Assembly: GCA_963665975.1 (NCBI GenBank)
Contig: OY762508.1
Location: 2,108,001-2,172,000 of the forward strand
DNA length: 64,000 nt
Direction of reading: 5' to 3'
DNA from: G963665975 sp963665975
GTDB taxonomy: Bacteria > Bacteroidota > Rhodothermia > Rhodothermales > Bin80
Shown here: positions 37,096-47,227 of the stretch, one piece after another
How the letters are laid out: each line of letters starts with the position of its first letter
How positions within the stretch are numbered: the first letter of the stretch is position 1
The notes under the pieces: generated by a model
Seen by the model: only the letters and a program-made list of their open reading frames with translations
Databases searched by the model: none
What the model was told of the DNA's origin: nothing
Program-made: the position numbers and the translations under genes

Positions 37096-40095
37096 ATGCG
37101 AAAGATTTTTCCGGCGTGCTTGCTGCTTCTCCTTGCTGCATGCAAGGACGCAGAACCCGTAGACCTAGGTGTGGACGACCCGCGGCGAAAAGTGGACGTT
37201 TCCCGGTTTCAGGTGGCAGAGGGCTTGGCGGTCTCGCTCTTTGCGGCCGAGCCCATGCTTACCAATCCCACCAATATCGACATTGACGCACGCGGACGCG
37301 TGTGGGTATGCGAAGCCGTCAACTACCGTCCGGATTATAATCCGCACCATGCGCGGCGGGAAGCCGGTGACCGTATTCTAATCCTCGAAGACACCGATGG
37401 AGACGGCGCCGCGGACTCGCGGAAGGTCTATTACCAGGGCGCCGACATCAATGCAGCTCTCGGCATCATGGTTCTGGGCAACCAGGTCATCGTATCCAGC
37501 AGCCCGCACGTGTTGCTGTTTACGGACACCGATGGAGATGACCTTCCGGACCGTAAGGAAGTGCTGTTCAGCGGTATCGGGGGGCTGCAAGACGATCACG
37601 GCGTGCACGCCTTTGTGTTTGGGCCTGACGGGAGGTTGTACTTCAACTATGGCAATGCCGGAAGCCAACTTATGGATGCGGCAGGCGAGCCAGTGGTCGA
37701 CGCTGCGGGAAATATCGTCAACAACACGGGTAATCCGTACCGGGAGGGCATGGTGTTTCGCATGAACCAGGATGGCAGCGACCTCGAAGTGCTGGGGCAC
37801 AACTTCCGCAACAATTACGAAGTGGCCATAGATGCCTACGGCACGCTGTGGCAGTCCGACAACGACGATGATGGCAACCGCGCTGTCCGCATCAATTATG
37901 TGATGGAATACGGCAACTACGGCTACCGCGACGAAATGACCGGCGACCATTGGTCGGCGCCGCGCACGGGCATGCATGCGGATATCCCGTTGCGGCACTG
38001 GCACCTGAATGATCCCGGTGTAGTCCCCAACCTGTTGCAGACCGGAGCCGGTTCGCCGACGGGCATCCTTGTCTATGAGGGCCGCCTATTGCCGGAAATC
38101 TTTCATGGCGAAATCATCCACGCGGATGCCGGTCCCGGTATTGTGCGGGCATACCCTGCCCTTGAGGAGGGCGCCGGATATCAAGCGGAGACAGTCGACA
38201 TCCTTGCGAGCAAGGACGATCAATGGTTCAGACCCTCCGATGTAGCCATCGCGCCGGATGGCTCGCTGTTCATTGCCGACTGGTACGATGCCACCGTGGG
38301 TGGCAACCAGGCAGTAGACCAAGAGCGCGGAAGAATCTTTCGTATCGCGCCGCCGGGCGCGCCGTATACCACTCCCGCGATGGACCTGTCCAACCCTGAC
38401 GATGCTGCCGAAGCGCTGCAGAGCCCCGATATGGCGACGCGCGCACAGGCGTTTCAAGTGTTGAAGGACATGGGTGAGCAAGCCGAGCTGGCGCTTCTCA
38501 CCCACGTGCACGCCGAAGATCCGCGGCGTCGGGCGCGCGCCTTGTGGCTGCTGGGACAGATCGAAGGCCGCGGCGCCCACTATGTGGATACGGCACTGCA
38601 AGATGACGATCCGAATCTGCGCATCGTCGGCCTGCGCCTGGCGCGTCAGATCGGACTTGATGTTCTGGAGCTTGTAGAAACCGTAAACGGGGATGCGTCA
38701 CCACAGGTGCGCCGGGAGGCGGCTATTGCCCTTAGGGGCCACCCCGCGCCGGAGGCAGCCGGGCTGTGGGCCGCACTTGCCATGCAGCATGACGGGAAGG
38801 ATCGGTGGTACCTGGAGGCGCTGGGAATCGGTGCGGAAGGGCAGTGGGAACGCTTTTTCGGCGCATGGCGGCAGATGGCCGGGGGCAACTGGAATACGCC
38901 TGGAGGAAGAGATATTGTCTGGCGCGCAAGGGCTGAGGCGGCGCAGGAGTTGCTCGCAAACCTGATACGGGAGTCGGAGACAAAAGCGGCGGACGCCGAC
39001 CGGTATTTTCGGGCGTTTGATTTCCATGCGTCAGATGCGAAATACGCCCTGTTTGCCCCTCTTGCAGAGGCCAAGGATACGGACATGGCATACCGGGCTC
39101 TGATGCATCTTACGAATCCTTCCGAGCCGCCAAGTGCGCAGGTTACGGCCGTATTGGACCGGGTGCTGGATGCTCCGGGTGTCGACCGTCGCGCGTTTCT
39201 CGATCTTGTTGAGCGCTTTGCTGTGACCGACCGCAGGGAGGCACTGGCGCTACTGACCTTCGGCGACAATGAAAAAGGCCTGGCGGGCAGGGCTGCGCAA
39301 CTGCTCCTGGAAATGCATGGTATCGCGCCGTTTCGCGAAGCGTTGCGGAAAGAGGAGGCAACGACAGTATTGGAGCGCCTTAGCGGGAGTGGTAGCCCGG
39401 CGGTATTGGATTTCCTGGCAGAGCTGGTGGTGGATACGACGCGGACCATGGCCGTTCGGCGGCAGGCGGTGAGTGCGCTTGGGTGGAGTGGGGCAGGCCA
39501 AGGCAGGATGCTGGCACTCCTGGAGGGGCAACGGTTCCCGGAAGCATTGAAGCCCAACGCAGCCATCGCACTTCTCAATGCGTGGACTGTCGATATCCGA
39601 ATGCGTGCTGAGGAACTGCTCGGCGTGCCCGAGGACCGTAATGCGGAGGCGCTGCCGCCCATTCGCTCACTCGCTGCGGCGCGCGGCAATCCGTTGGACG
39701 GTACGGCGGTATTTCAGACGAACTGCGCCCAATGCCATGATGTTGACCGTGGAACTACGGTGTTCGGCCCAAGTTTGTCCGAGATCGGCTCGAAGCTGTC
39801 AAGATCGGCCCTGCTGATCTCCATCCTGCACCCCGATGCGGGTATCAGTCATGGTTTCGAGGGAGTCGCGATCACGCTCAAAGACGGTGCCCAGGCAGTG
39901 GGATACGTAGAGTCCGAGAACTCGGAGGAGCTTGCATTGCGCATTGCAGGAGGTGTGACCAAGCGGTATCGACTAACAGATATTGATGCAAGAACCCCAC
40001 TTGAGGGGTCGCTCATGCCTGCCATGCAGGCAGCCATGACACGGGAGGAACTGGTGGATTTGGTGGCTTATCTGCACGGCCTTCAGGGCGAGTAA
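37096..40095 (+). CDS. propeller / HEAT-repeat / cytochrome c lipoprotein (PVC-type membrane-bound dehydrogenase)
   Basis: 999-residue lipoprotein (leader ends LLLLLAAC). N-terminal propeller of the 'membrane-bound dehydrogenase' type (NIDIDARGRVWVCEAVNYRP, ILEDTDGDGAADS), about 400 residues; then helical HEAT-like repeats from about 440; then a C-terminal cytochrome c with CAQCH at 877-881 and distal Met region. It should be a periplasmic heme protein oxidising a sugar or alcohol, or feeding electrons. Calcium-binding DTDGDG loops are clear. ATG 37096 is preferred over 37009. Divergent from the MFS gene, sharing a promoter region. Confidence 0.85.
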   Translation: MRKIFPACLLLLLAACKDAEPVDLGVDDPRRKVDVSRFQVAEGLAVSLFAAEPMLTNPTNIDIDARGRVWVCEAVNYRPDYNPHHARREAGDRILILEDTDGDGAADSRKVYYQGADINAALGIMVLGNQVIVSSSPHVLLFTDTDGDDLPDRKEVLFSGIGGLQDDHGVHAFVFGPDGRLYFNYGNAGSQLMDAAGEPVVDAAGNIVNNTGNPYREGMVFRMNQDGSDLEVLGHNFRNNYEVAIDAYGTLWQSDNDDDGNRAVRINYVMEYGNYGYRDEMTGDHWSAPRTGMHADIPLRHWHLNDPGVVPNLLQTGAGSPTGILVYEGRLLPEIFHGEIIHADAGPGIVRAYPALEEGAGYQAETVDILASKDDQWFRPSDVAIAPDGSLFIADWYDATVGGNQAVDQERGRIFRIAPPGAPYTTPAMDLSNPDDAAEALQSPDMATRAQAFQVLKDMGEQAELALLTHVHAEDPRRRARALWLLGQIEGRGAHYVDTALQDDDPNLRIVGLRLARQIGLDVLELVETVNGDASPQVRREAAIALRGHPAPEAAGLWAALAMQHDGKDRWYLEALGIGAEGQWERFFGAWRQMAGGNWNTPGGRDIVWRARAEAAQELLANLIRESETKAADADRYFRAFDFHASDAKYALFAPLAEAKDTDMAYRALMHLTNPSEPPSAQVTAVLDRVLDAPGVDRRAFLDLVERFAVTDRREALALLTFGDNEKGLAGRAAQLLLEMHGIAPFREALRKEEATTVLERLSGSGSPAVLDFLAELVVDTTRTMAVRRQAVSALGWSGAGQGRMLALLEGQRFPEALKPNAAIALLNAWTVDIRMRAEELLGVPEDRNAEALPPIRSLAAARGNPLDGTAVFQTNCAQCHDVDRGTTVFGPSLSEIGSKLSRSALLISILHPDAGISHGFEGVAITLKDGAQAVGYVESENSEELALRIAGGVTKRYRLTDIDARTPLEGSLMPAMQAAMTREELVDLVAYLHGLQGE

Positions 40096-40196
40096 CTTGC
40101 ATTATACATGCTTGTATTACAACTTTGTATCTGCTGAGCTGGTAACGCGTTATCAGTTGAATTCGCAGATCAGATCACACCTAGACTCCTGAAACA

Positions 40197-41117
40197 ATGC
40201 GTCGTCATACCATTGTCCTTGCTTTCATCTGTAGTTTCATGGCCGCAACCGCCGTACATGCGCAGATGAATTCGAGATACTATGTAAGCCTCGAATTGGG
40301 CACACATATGAATTCTGGGGTTTCCTTTACGGGAGACTCGAATGACCGAGCGAGTATCTGCGACGAGTTTATCAATCCGTTGTTTGCCAGTGTGCCGGGC
40401 TGTACGGATGCGAACCGAGGGGTGGGCGATAATTGGACGGCCGACTTTGACAGAGGTATGGGCACGCTGGCGAGTGTCAATGCCGGTATCCGGTTAGGCA
40501 AGTCCCTTCGTACGGAGTTGGAGTATTTCTTTCGGTCCTCGCACTTCAACCAGACATCACCGGTTTCGAGTGCAGCGGGCGTGAACCTTGCGAAGATCAA
40601 TGAAGAACTTAGGGTGGCGGAGGAGCGCATCGGTAATATTAGCGCTAATAACCTGTTCGTCAATGTGTACGTAGACTGGAACAGACCAGGCAGCCGTGTC
40701 ACGCCCTTTGGCGGCATTGGTATAGGGGCAGGCTTCACGAGCGTTGAGTGGGGAAGCACCTGGGGCCGGCACCCGGATCCAGCCATGATTGCGACGGGAA
40801 GCGGTCAGCCGAACGCAGAAGAAATCAAGGCGAGTCTGGCTGGCACGGTCAGCACCGCTCACAGCCTGTTGACAGATACGGTCTTCGGCTATCAGGTCAT
40901 CGTTGGAACAGATTATTTGTTGACTGAGAAGGTATCTATTGTGTTCAAGGCGCGATGGGTGGCCTATGGCGAATTCAACGGCACCGTGGTGTGGGATCCT
41001 CTGCGCAGTCATGCGCCCAATCTCCGCCGCGATGGCAGCGAACCCGTGGACGGAATCATGACCACATCTGATTTGAAAGTGATCAGTCTGGGCGCGGGCA
41101 TCAAGTACAATTTCTAA
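40197..41117 (+). CDS. outer-membrane beta-barrel protein
   Basis: 306-residue exported protein with signal peptide MRRHTIVLAFICSFMAATAV, then HAQ. Alternating amphipathic strands (YYVSLELGTHM, RTELEYFFRSS, VTPFGGIGIGAGF) end in a terminal aromatic (GAGIKYNF), typical of 8-stranded OmpA/Msp4-type barrels. It has two Cys in an extracellular-loop-like segment (ICDEF, VPGCTD). Function unknown; it lies 18 bases before the PhyH gene. Confidence 0.75.
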   Translation: MRRHTIVLAFICSFMAATAVHAQMNSRYYVSLELGTHMNSGVSFTGDSNDRASICDEFINPLFASVPGCTDANRGVGDNWTADFDRGMGTLASVNAGIRLGKSLRTELEYFFRSSHFNQTSPVSSAAGVNLAKINEELRVAEERIGNISANNLFVNVYVDWNRPGSRVTPFGGIGIGAGFTSVEWGSTWGRHPDPAMIATGSGQPNAEEIKASLAGTVSTAHSLLTDTVFGYQVIVGTDYLLTEKVSIVFKARWVAYGEFNGTVVWDPLRSHAPNLRRDGSEPVDGIMTTSDLKVISLGAGIKYNF

Positions 41118-41134
41118 CGCCGCCCAGCCCAATC

Positions 41135-42001
41135 ATGATTTCGGATCTCTCCACGCAGCACACGCCGGTTACGGACCTTTTTGCACCAGCACCGGATGCG
41201 GAAGCATTTCGGGTCAGTGACGAGCAGGTTGCATTCTTTCAGGAGAACGGGTACCTGTCGGGTATCAAGATGCTCGGAGACGAGCAGATTGCAGTCCTGC
41301 GCGAGCAGCTTGCGGGGTTGCTGACCCCGGATCACGAAGGGCGTGCGCTTTGGCACGAATATCACGTCAACGAGTCCGGCGATCCTGACAACGTACTTTT
41401 TCACGCACTCGGGGCGTGGCGTATTCGAACGGGGTTTCACGATGTGTTGTGGAATCCAGCTTTCACGGTGCCGGCGAGTCAACTGTTGGATGGAGCAGTC
41501 CGCTTTTGGCACGACCAACTATTCTGCAAACCGGCCCGTCACGGAGGCGTGGTGGCATGGCATCAGGATTACTCGTACTGGACGCGGACGACGCCGATGC
41601 GGCATTTGACATGCTGGATCGGGCTGGATGATGCGACGCCTGACAATGGATGCCTGCACTATGTCCCGCGAAGCCATCACTGGGAGTTGCTCCCGGTAAC
41701 GGGATTGGCTACGGACATGCACGCAATCGACACGGTGCTGACGTCGCAGCAGAAAGCGGAGTTCAAGCCGGTGCCCATTTCACTCAAGAAAGGGGAAGCG
41801 ACGTTCCATCATCCCCATCTGGTTCACGGCTCTTACCAGAACCGTACCGATCGTCCGCGTCGCGCGATGGTTATCAACGTGTTCCTTGATGGTGTCCGCA
41901 GTGACAGCAACGAGCCGCTGCTTAACGGTATCCCCGCTATCCCGAAAGGCGAGCCCTTGAAAGGACAATTCTTCCCGCTTCTCTACGATCCGAGGGCTTG
42001 A
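41135..42001 (+). CDS. phytanoyl-CoA dioxygenase (PhyH) family protein
   Basis: 288-residue Fe(II)/2-oxoglutarate-dependent dioxygenase. Iron ligands are H143 and D145 in AWHQDYSYW and H231 in HLVHGSYQN; the 2-oxoglutarate Arg is probably R240 or R242 (RPRRAMV). PhyH relatives hydroxylate fatty acyl chains, sugars and secondary metabolites. Surroundings (SDR, Gfo/Idh/MocA) suggest small-molecule catabolism, but the substrate is not known. Confidence 0.88.
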   Translation: MISDLSTQHTPVTDLFAPAPDAEAFRVSDEQVAFFQENGYLSGIKMLGDEQIAVLREQLAGLLTPDHEGRALWHEYHVNESGDPDNVLFHALGAWRIRTGFHDVLWNPAFTVPASQLLDGAVRFWHDQLFCKPARHGGVVAWHQDYSYWTRTTPMRHLTCWIGLDDATPDNGCLHYVPRSHHWELLPVTGLATDMHAIDTVLTSQQKAEFKPVPISLKKGEATFHHPHLVHGSYQNRTDRPRRAMVINVFLDGVRSDSNEPLLNGIPAIPKGEPLKGQFFPLLYDPRA

Positions 42002-42083
42002 ATGCTGCGGAGCGGCGAAGACTTGTGGGAACCGCGCAAGCCGGCCTGCATATTTCAGTATGCTAACGCACCAACAACAACCA

Positions 42084-42710
42084 ATGACGAGGAAACTCAT
42101 GCGCGCAGCCATTCTAACAGCACTTATTCTCCTTTTTGGCATGACGACTGCCGATGCATATGCTCAGCGGTCCGCTTCTCCGCGTGGTGAAGCGGCTACG
42201 CAGATCGGCGGGGCATATGAAGGGGGTGACTATTCCGGAGGCAAGTGGGTCGTGGTAGACTATGGTCGGCCTATTCTGCGCGGGAGGACGAATATTTTCG
42301 GTGAAGGTGAAAGCCGGGGCGAGAAGGTAAATGGTGGTGCGCCGGTGTGGCGCGCTGGTGCCAACAAGTCCACACGCCTCATGACGGAAGCCGATCTCCA
42401 GTTCGGAGAGCACACGTTACCGGCCGGGGAGTATAGCCTGTTTGTTGATCTGGGGAGTGACTCTTCCACGCTGATACTTTCCTCGCACGGCGCCAAGGAT
42501 TCCTATCGTGAAGACACAGACGGGCTGTGGGGATCCTACAACTATACGCCGGACAAAGATGTGTTGCGTGTGGCCATGGATGTCAGTCAGCAAGACCGGT
42601 CGGTAGACCAGTTCACCATCAGCTTTGTCGGCATGACCCAGATGGGCGGGACGCTTGCCCTGATGTGGGAGAATGCCGTGATGACCGCTGATTTCTCGCT
42701 GGCGCAGTAA
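42084..42710 (+). CDS. DUF2911 family secreted protein
   Basis: 208-residue exported protein. Signal peptide ends near DAYAQ. The DUF2911 pattern is clear: VDYGRPILRGRTNIFGE, APVWRAGANKSTRLMTEADL and LPAGEYSLFVDL. The fold is a compact beta sandwich of unknown function, widespread in Bacteroidota. Start at 42084 or 42099; 42060 is less likely. Confidence 0.85.
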   Translation: MTRKLMRAAILTALILLFGMTTADAYAQRSASPRGEAATQIGGAYEGGDYSGGKWVVVDYGRPILRGRTNIFGEGESRGEKVNGGAPVWRAGANKSTRLMTEADLQFGEHTLPAGEYSLFVDLGSDSSTLILSSHGAKDSYREDTDGLWGSYNYTPDKDVLRVAMDVSQQDRSVDQFTISFVGMTQMGGTLALMWENAVMTADFSLAQ

Positions 42711-42735
42711 AGCGCTTTGTTGGTTCTGCCTGAGA

Positions 42736-42758
42736 GCCATGCCTTTTGGCGGCGTGGC
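42736..42758. terminator. hairpin between convergent genes
   Basis: Stem GCCATGCC / GGCGTGGC (8 pairs, one wobble) with a 7-base loop TTTTGGC, in the 58 bases between the converging DUF2911 and SDR genes. A T-run is lacking on the plus side, so termination activity is only probable. Confidence 0.4.
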
Positions 42759-42768
42759 CTTGATGGGT

Positions 42769-43494
42769 CTAGCGCATGAACAGGCCGCCGTTGACGTCGA
42801 TTGTCTCGCCGGTAGTGAAGGCGTTGTTGACCAGGAACTCGACGGCATGGGCGATGTGTTCGCTCAGGCCGTGGAAGCCCAGCGGCGTGTCGGCGCGAAT
42901 TTCCTCCAGACGATCGGCTGGTGTATACTTGTCGTGAAACGGGGTGAGGATAACGCCCGGCGCAACGGCGTTCACGCGAATATCGGGGGCCAGCTCTTTC
43001 GCTGAACCACGGGTGAACGAGTCCAGCGCACCCTTGGCAGCGCCATACAGAGTGGCTGAAGGAGCACCGTGGCGCGCGGCTATAGAGGTAATATTGACGA
43101 TGGAGGGATCGGTCCCCTTCCTGAGCAGGGGTATGCAGAGGCGCGTCATCATCATAGCCGAAAACGTGTTCACGGCGAAGATTTTCTCCATCAAACTCCA
43201 GCGGAGCGACGGCACCGAGTGTCGCTCCACCAGCGTGCCGGCGTTGTTGATCAGTACGTCGAGCGTCGCGGCATGCCCGGTAGTGACCTCGGCGAGGCTG
43301 CGACACCCTTCTTCCGTGCTCAAGTCGGCTTGCAACAGGTATACGGAGGCTCCGGCCTGTCGGCATGCTTTTGCGACGGGTTCTGCAGAAGTCTTGTGAT
43401 AATGGAGCAGCAGCGTGTTGCCGGGCGCCAGGGCAACGGCGGTTGCAGCGCCAATGCCAGTGCTGGCGCCCGTAATCAGGATTGTTCGCGACAT
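42769..43494 (-). CDS. short-chain dehydrogenase/reductase
   Basis: 241-residue classical SDR. Cofactor motif TGASTGIG at 8-15, NNAG at 83-86, catalytic S137, Y150 and K154 (YGAAK). The C-terminal segment TGETIDVNGGLFMR is typical of 3-oxoacyl-ACP-reductase-like enzymes. With the neighbouring PhyH and Gfo/Idh/MocA genes it probably serves sugar or hydroxy-acid catabolism; a FabG role cannot be excluded. Confidence 0.88.
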   Translation of the reverse strand: MSRTILITGASTGIGAATAVALAPGNTLLLHYHKTSAEPVAKACRQAGASVYLLQADLSTEEGCRSLAEVTTGHAATLDVLINNAGTLVERHSVPSLRWSLMEKIFAVNTFSAMMMTRLCIPLLRKGTDPSIVNITSIAARHGAPSATLYGAAKGALDSFTRGSAKELAPDIRVNAVAPGVILTPFHDKYTPADRLEEIRADTPLGFHGLSEHIAHAVEFLVNNAFTTGETIDVNGGLFMR

Positions 43495-43642
43495 ATCGAT
43501 GCCGTGTATGGTGGGAATAAGAGAAAAATGGCTGTTATATTATGAAACAGCCCTGCTGATCCGCTTTGGCGGTTATCGGCTGGCCCTTGTTGCAGGCGCG
43601 CCACGCGCCTCGCTGTATCATTCTTAACCGAGGACAGTCAGC

Positions 43643-45127
43643 ATGTCAAAAAGAATCGTTTCCCGTCGCAGATTTGTGAAAACCGCGGCGCTGTCCGGCG
43701 TGGCGGCCACCATTGTGCCCCGCCACGTGTTGGGCGGACACGGCTACCAGGCCCCGAGTGACACGCTCAACCTGGCCGTGATCGGGGCAGGTGGCATGGG
43801 CTCTTCCAACATGGCGCAGTTGACGAGCGAGAATATCGTCGCCATTTGCGATGTGGATTTTGACCATGTGCACAGGGGGCTGCAGGGCAGAGGCGGTGTT
43901 CGCAGGGGTAGAGAGAAACTGAAGGAGGCCTACGAAAAGGCCACGCGATACCATGATTTTCGGCGGATGCTGGATGCGGAGAGCGCTATTGAGGCCGTAC
44001 TCGTAGCTACCCCCGACCATGTTCATGCCACTGCTGCGTCCATGGCGATGCGGATGGGTCGGCACGTGTACGTGCAGAAGCCGCTTACGTGGTCGGTATA
44101 TGAAGCGCGTGTTCTTCGAAAGTTGGCTGAGGAATCCGGAGTGGTCACGCAGATGGGCAACCAGGGGCATTCCACCGATGAATCACGCCGGGTGAATGAG
44201 TGGATTCAGGCGGGAGCGATTGGAGACGTCCAGGAAGTGCATGTGTGGACAAACCGTCCTGTATGGCCGCAGGGCATGCCGAGACCCAAGCCCACGGAAA
44301 TTACCGCCGATACGGGTTGGGGCATGGATGCCGTGCAACAGCGCATAGCGGCCGGATTTTCCATGCCTCTCAAGAAGCCTGAGAGCCTGCACTGGGATTT
44401 ATTCCTGGGGCCAGCTCCCAAGGTGGACTATCATCCGATGTACCAGCCGTTCACATGGCGGGGCTGGCTGGACTATGGTACGGGCGCACTGGGCGATATG
44501 GGCGCCCACCTGATGGATCATCCGGTGTGGTCGTTGGGGCTCGGGGCGCCGACGACGATCGAGGCCACATCGACGCCATGGGGTGCGGACAACCTCAGCC
44601 CGTGGGGTGGTCCGCAGCGAGACATCGCCTCCTATCCCCTGGCGATGACGGTCCATTACGAATTTCCGGCCCGTAGTGCATTGCCGCCAGTATCGTTGCA
44701 CTGGTACGACGGTGGTCTCATGCCGGTCCGGCCTGCCGGCCTGCCCGAAGATGTCGAGTTGCCGCGTGGCGGCGGGGTGATCTATGTCGGGAGTAAAGGG
44801 GTCATGTTGCACCACGGACATGGGCTCGAGCACCAGATGTTTCCTGTCTCCTTGATGGAGGAATACAAGGACCTGCCCGAGACCTATACGCGCGTCGAGA
44901 CAACGCATGAAATGAACTGGGCGAATGCCTGCAAGGGTATCGGTGAGGCGGTCAGTCCGTTTTCGTATGCCGGGCCGCTGACGGAAACGATGAATCTGGG
45001 CATCGTGGCGTTGCGCACGGGACAGGGCGTCAAGATCCACTGGGATGGCGAGAAGGGGAAAGTCACGAGCCACCCGGAGGCCAACGAATTCCTGCATCGC
45101 GAGTACCGGGAAGGATACTCGCTGTAG
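43643..45127 (+). CDS. Tat-exported Gfo/Idh/MocA oxidoreductase
   Basis: 494-residue NAD(P)-dependent oxidoreductase. A twin-arginine leader (SRRRFVKTAALSGVAATIV) precedes the Rossmann fold LNLAVIGAGGMGS, the family's second landmark QKPLTWSVYEARVLRKLAEE and the GDMGAHLMDHPVWSL stretch. These exported family members act on sugars, sometimes as glycosidases with bound NAD. Divergent from the SDR gene. Substrate unknown. Confidence 0.9.
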   Translation: MSKRIVSRRRFVKTAALSGVAATIVPRHVLGGHGYQAPSDTLNLAVIGAGGMGSSNMAQLTSENIVAICDVDFDHVHRGLQGRGGVRRGREKLKEAYEKATRYHDFRRMLDAESAIEAVLVATPDHVHATAASMAMRMGRHVYVQKPLTWSVYEARVLRKLAEESGVVTQMGNQGHSTDESRRVNEWIQAGAIGDVQEVHVWTNRPVWPQGMPRPKPTEITADTGWGMDAVQQRIAAGFSMPLKKPESLHWDLFLGPAPKVDYHPMYQPFTWRGWLDYGTGALGDMGAHLMDHPVWSLGLGAPTTIEATSTPWGADNLSPWGGPQRDIASYPLAMTVHYEFPARSALPPVSLHWYDGGLMPVRPAGLPEDVELPRGGGVIYVGSKGVMLHHGHGLEHQMFPVSLMEEYKDLPETYTRVETTHEMNWANACKGIGEAVSPFSYAGPLTETMNLGIVALRTGQGVKIHWDGEKGKVTSHPEANEFLHREYREGYSL

Positions 45128-45549
45128 CTAGGTGGCAACCGTTTGCGTGGAAAGTTGTGACCGCTATTGACGCTGTTATTCCGCTGCGTTTCTGGCCGGT
45201 CTGATTCGTGCGCAGATGCTGCGTCTGAAGCAAGTTTCTGCCTGCTGCAGACTCGCATTGTCGCTTCACCCTGAGTCCGGCGAACTGTAACGTCTCGTAG
45301 TGATTCCAGCACACAGGGGCCCGCACCCTAGGCCTGCAGCCAACCAGTCTCCGGCCAATTCGCTATCGGCAGTCGTCATCAAGGTTGAACCGCGCACGTA
45401 GTCAAGGGGCCGGTTTGCGCGCTGGCCGCACGATGGCTGTCAGGAGACCCCGCGGTGGTCGTAAGCAATACATGCATCCAGGGAATCGATCTGGTGCTGC
45501 ACGGACACACGGGGGGCTTGGAACAGGATATGTCAACCCCAGCCGGGCA
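45128..45549. other. gene-free stretch, nothing recognised
   Basis: About 420 bases with no frame that resembles a protein family, no ribosome site with a convincing ORF and no RNA structure that I can name. It borders the IS3-type remnant at 45550. Confidence 0.5.
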
Positions 45550-45748
45550 CTATTTTTCTTCCGCCGACCACCCGTCTTGGTCCTGACGCTCGTACCATTG
45601 CCGATGAAGGCCAGGAGTGACACCGCAGATCCGAGCTATCTGAGCCAGCTCCGACACCGGAAAGAATCATCTGTAAGAAGCGCTACACCAGCGCATCCGG
45701 CGAGCATCGTCTGACAGGCTTCGGTTCGATCGGCTTGCGCAGGGTCAT
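45550..45748 (-). pseudogene. IS3-type OrfA (HTH) remnant
   Basis: On the minus strand a short frame from ATG 45748 (LRKPIEPKPVRRCSPDALV) hits a stop; a shifted frame then reads FPVSELAQIARICGVTPGLH and RQWYERQ, the helix-turn-helix pattern of IS3-type OrfA proteins, before a stop at 45550-45552. It has at least one nonsense codon and one frameshift, and no OrfB. Confidence 0.45.
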
Positions 45749-45772
45749 CCCGTGCACAATGGCATGATCAGC

Positions 45773-47227
45773 CTACTGCCCCAACTTGCGCTCTCCGGCC
45801 TGCCATCCTCCCCGACGCATGGGCACCCGCATGGCGCCTGCCTCTTCCAACCGGTCGAACAGACGCGTCCGCATTTCGGTGGCCTCGCGCCGAAATGCAG
45901 GCACGTCAATCAGATTGTACTGCTCCTGTGGATCGGCCTGCAAGTCGTACAACTCATTCCGGTCCCAGATGCCGTGGTAGTACACGTATTTGAACCGGTC
46001 TCCACGCAACGCAAACGTAGTCGGCGTGTGCGGAAAGGCATGCTCCCAGTAATACTCGTAAAGAAACTCACGGTCATCCGAGAGTGCATTGGTGTCACCT
46101 CCTAGAAGAGGCAGGAACGACTGCCCGTCCATGGTGATCGCTGTTGAGGCTCCGGCCAATTCGAGCATGGTCGGCGCCACATCAATGTTACGTACCAACT
46201 CCTCGACCACCGCACCTGGCTCTACATAGCCTGGTGACCATGCCAGCATCGGGACACGGATCGACTCCTCATAGGCATTGCGCTTGTCGATAAGGCCATG
46301 CTCCCCCAGGAGAAACCCGTTATCTCCCATGTAGACTACGAGCGTGTTTTCCGCCAGACCGGAAGCATCCAGATAATCCAACACACGTTCGACGCTTTCA
46401 TCAAGACCCAGAAGAGCCTCCGCATAGCTGCGATAGAAGTCGTCAAAATCGAGATCGCCATGATAGGCATGCTCTACCCCGTGCCAGCTGTAGCGCTGCT
46501 CCTGCACCCACCGGGGCTTGCCAAAATAGTTTGATTCCGTGTTTTCCATGGAGGCCGGATACGGAATCTCTACGTCCGCGTAGCGCCCCGCATGCCGCTC
46601 GGCTGGCGCGAATTCGGCATGCACCGCCTTGTGCGAGAGATACAGAAAGAAAGGTGCTTCACCCTTGTCTCGCTGTTCCAACCAGTCCAGAGCATAGTCG
46701 GTCAAAAGATCCGAGATGTATCCCTCCCGCTCAACGCGTTCCCCGTCCACATTGAGCGTCGGGTTGTAGTATACCCCCTGCCCACGAAAACTGACCCAGC
46801 GGTCAAAGCCGGGCTGCGGACTGTCGTCCTCGTGTCCCATGTGCCACTTACCAATAAACGCGGTCTCATAGCCCGCGGTCTGCAAGTCTTTCGGGAAAAA
46901 CTGCGTGCCTGCAGGAATCGGGCTGGAGTTGTCTACAACGCCATGGCGGTGCGCGTACTGCCCGGTAAGAACAGACGCCCGGCTTGGAGAACAGAGTGCC
47001 GTAGTGACAAAAGCATTCTTCAAATGCGCTCCTTCCGCCGCCATACGATCCAGACCCGGTGTCTCCAGAAAATCCGGTGCATTGGGATGGAATCCCATAA
47101 AGTCGTACCGATGATCATCACTGAGGATGAAAACAACGTTCCGCGGTGTGTCCGGCTCCGGTACCGTGGCGCCTGGTAGCATTGCAAGCGCAAAAACCAA
47201 ACCACTCCATATCACTGTTCGTCGCAT
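45773..47227 (-). CDS. secreted sulfatase
   Basis: 484-residue sulfatase with an N-terminal signal peptide. Metal-site start NVVFILSDDHRYD, and the formylglycine signature C79-S-P-S-R83 followed by ASVLTGQ are intact; the second metal region VVYMGDNGFLLGEHGL also fits. It would desulfate a sulfated glycan or ester after formylglycine maturation; no maturation enzyme lies in the window. Similar to choline-sulfatase / heparan-type family members in length. Confidence 0.92.
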   Translation of the reverse strand: MRRTVIWSGLVFALAMLPGATVPEPDTPRNVVFILSDDHRYDFMGFHPNAPDFLETPGLDRMAAEGAHLKNAFVTTALCSPSRASVLTGQYAHRHGVVDNSSPIPAGTQFFPKDLQTAGYETAFIGKWHMGHEDDSPQPGFDRWVSFRGQGVYYNPTLNVDGERVEREGYISDLLTDYALDWLEQRDKGEAPFFLYLSHKAVHAEFAPAERHAGRYADVEIPYPASMENTESNYFGKPRWVQEQRYSWHGVEHAYHGDLDFDDFYRSYAEALLGLDESVERVLDYLDASGLAENTLVVYMGDNGFLLGEHGLIDKRNAYEESIRVPMLAWSPGYVEPGAVVEELVRNIDVAPTMLELAGASTAITMDGQSFLPLLGGDTNALSDDREFLYEYYWEHAFPHTPTTFALRGDRFKYVYYHGIWDRNELYDLQADPQEQYNLIDVPAFRREATEMRTRLFDRLEEAGAMRVPMRRGGWQAGERKLGQ

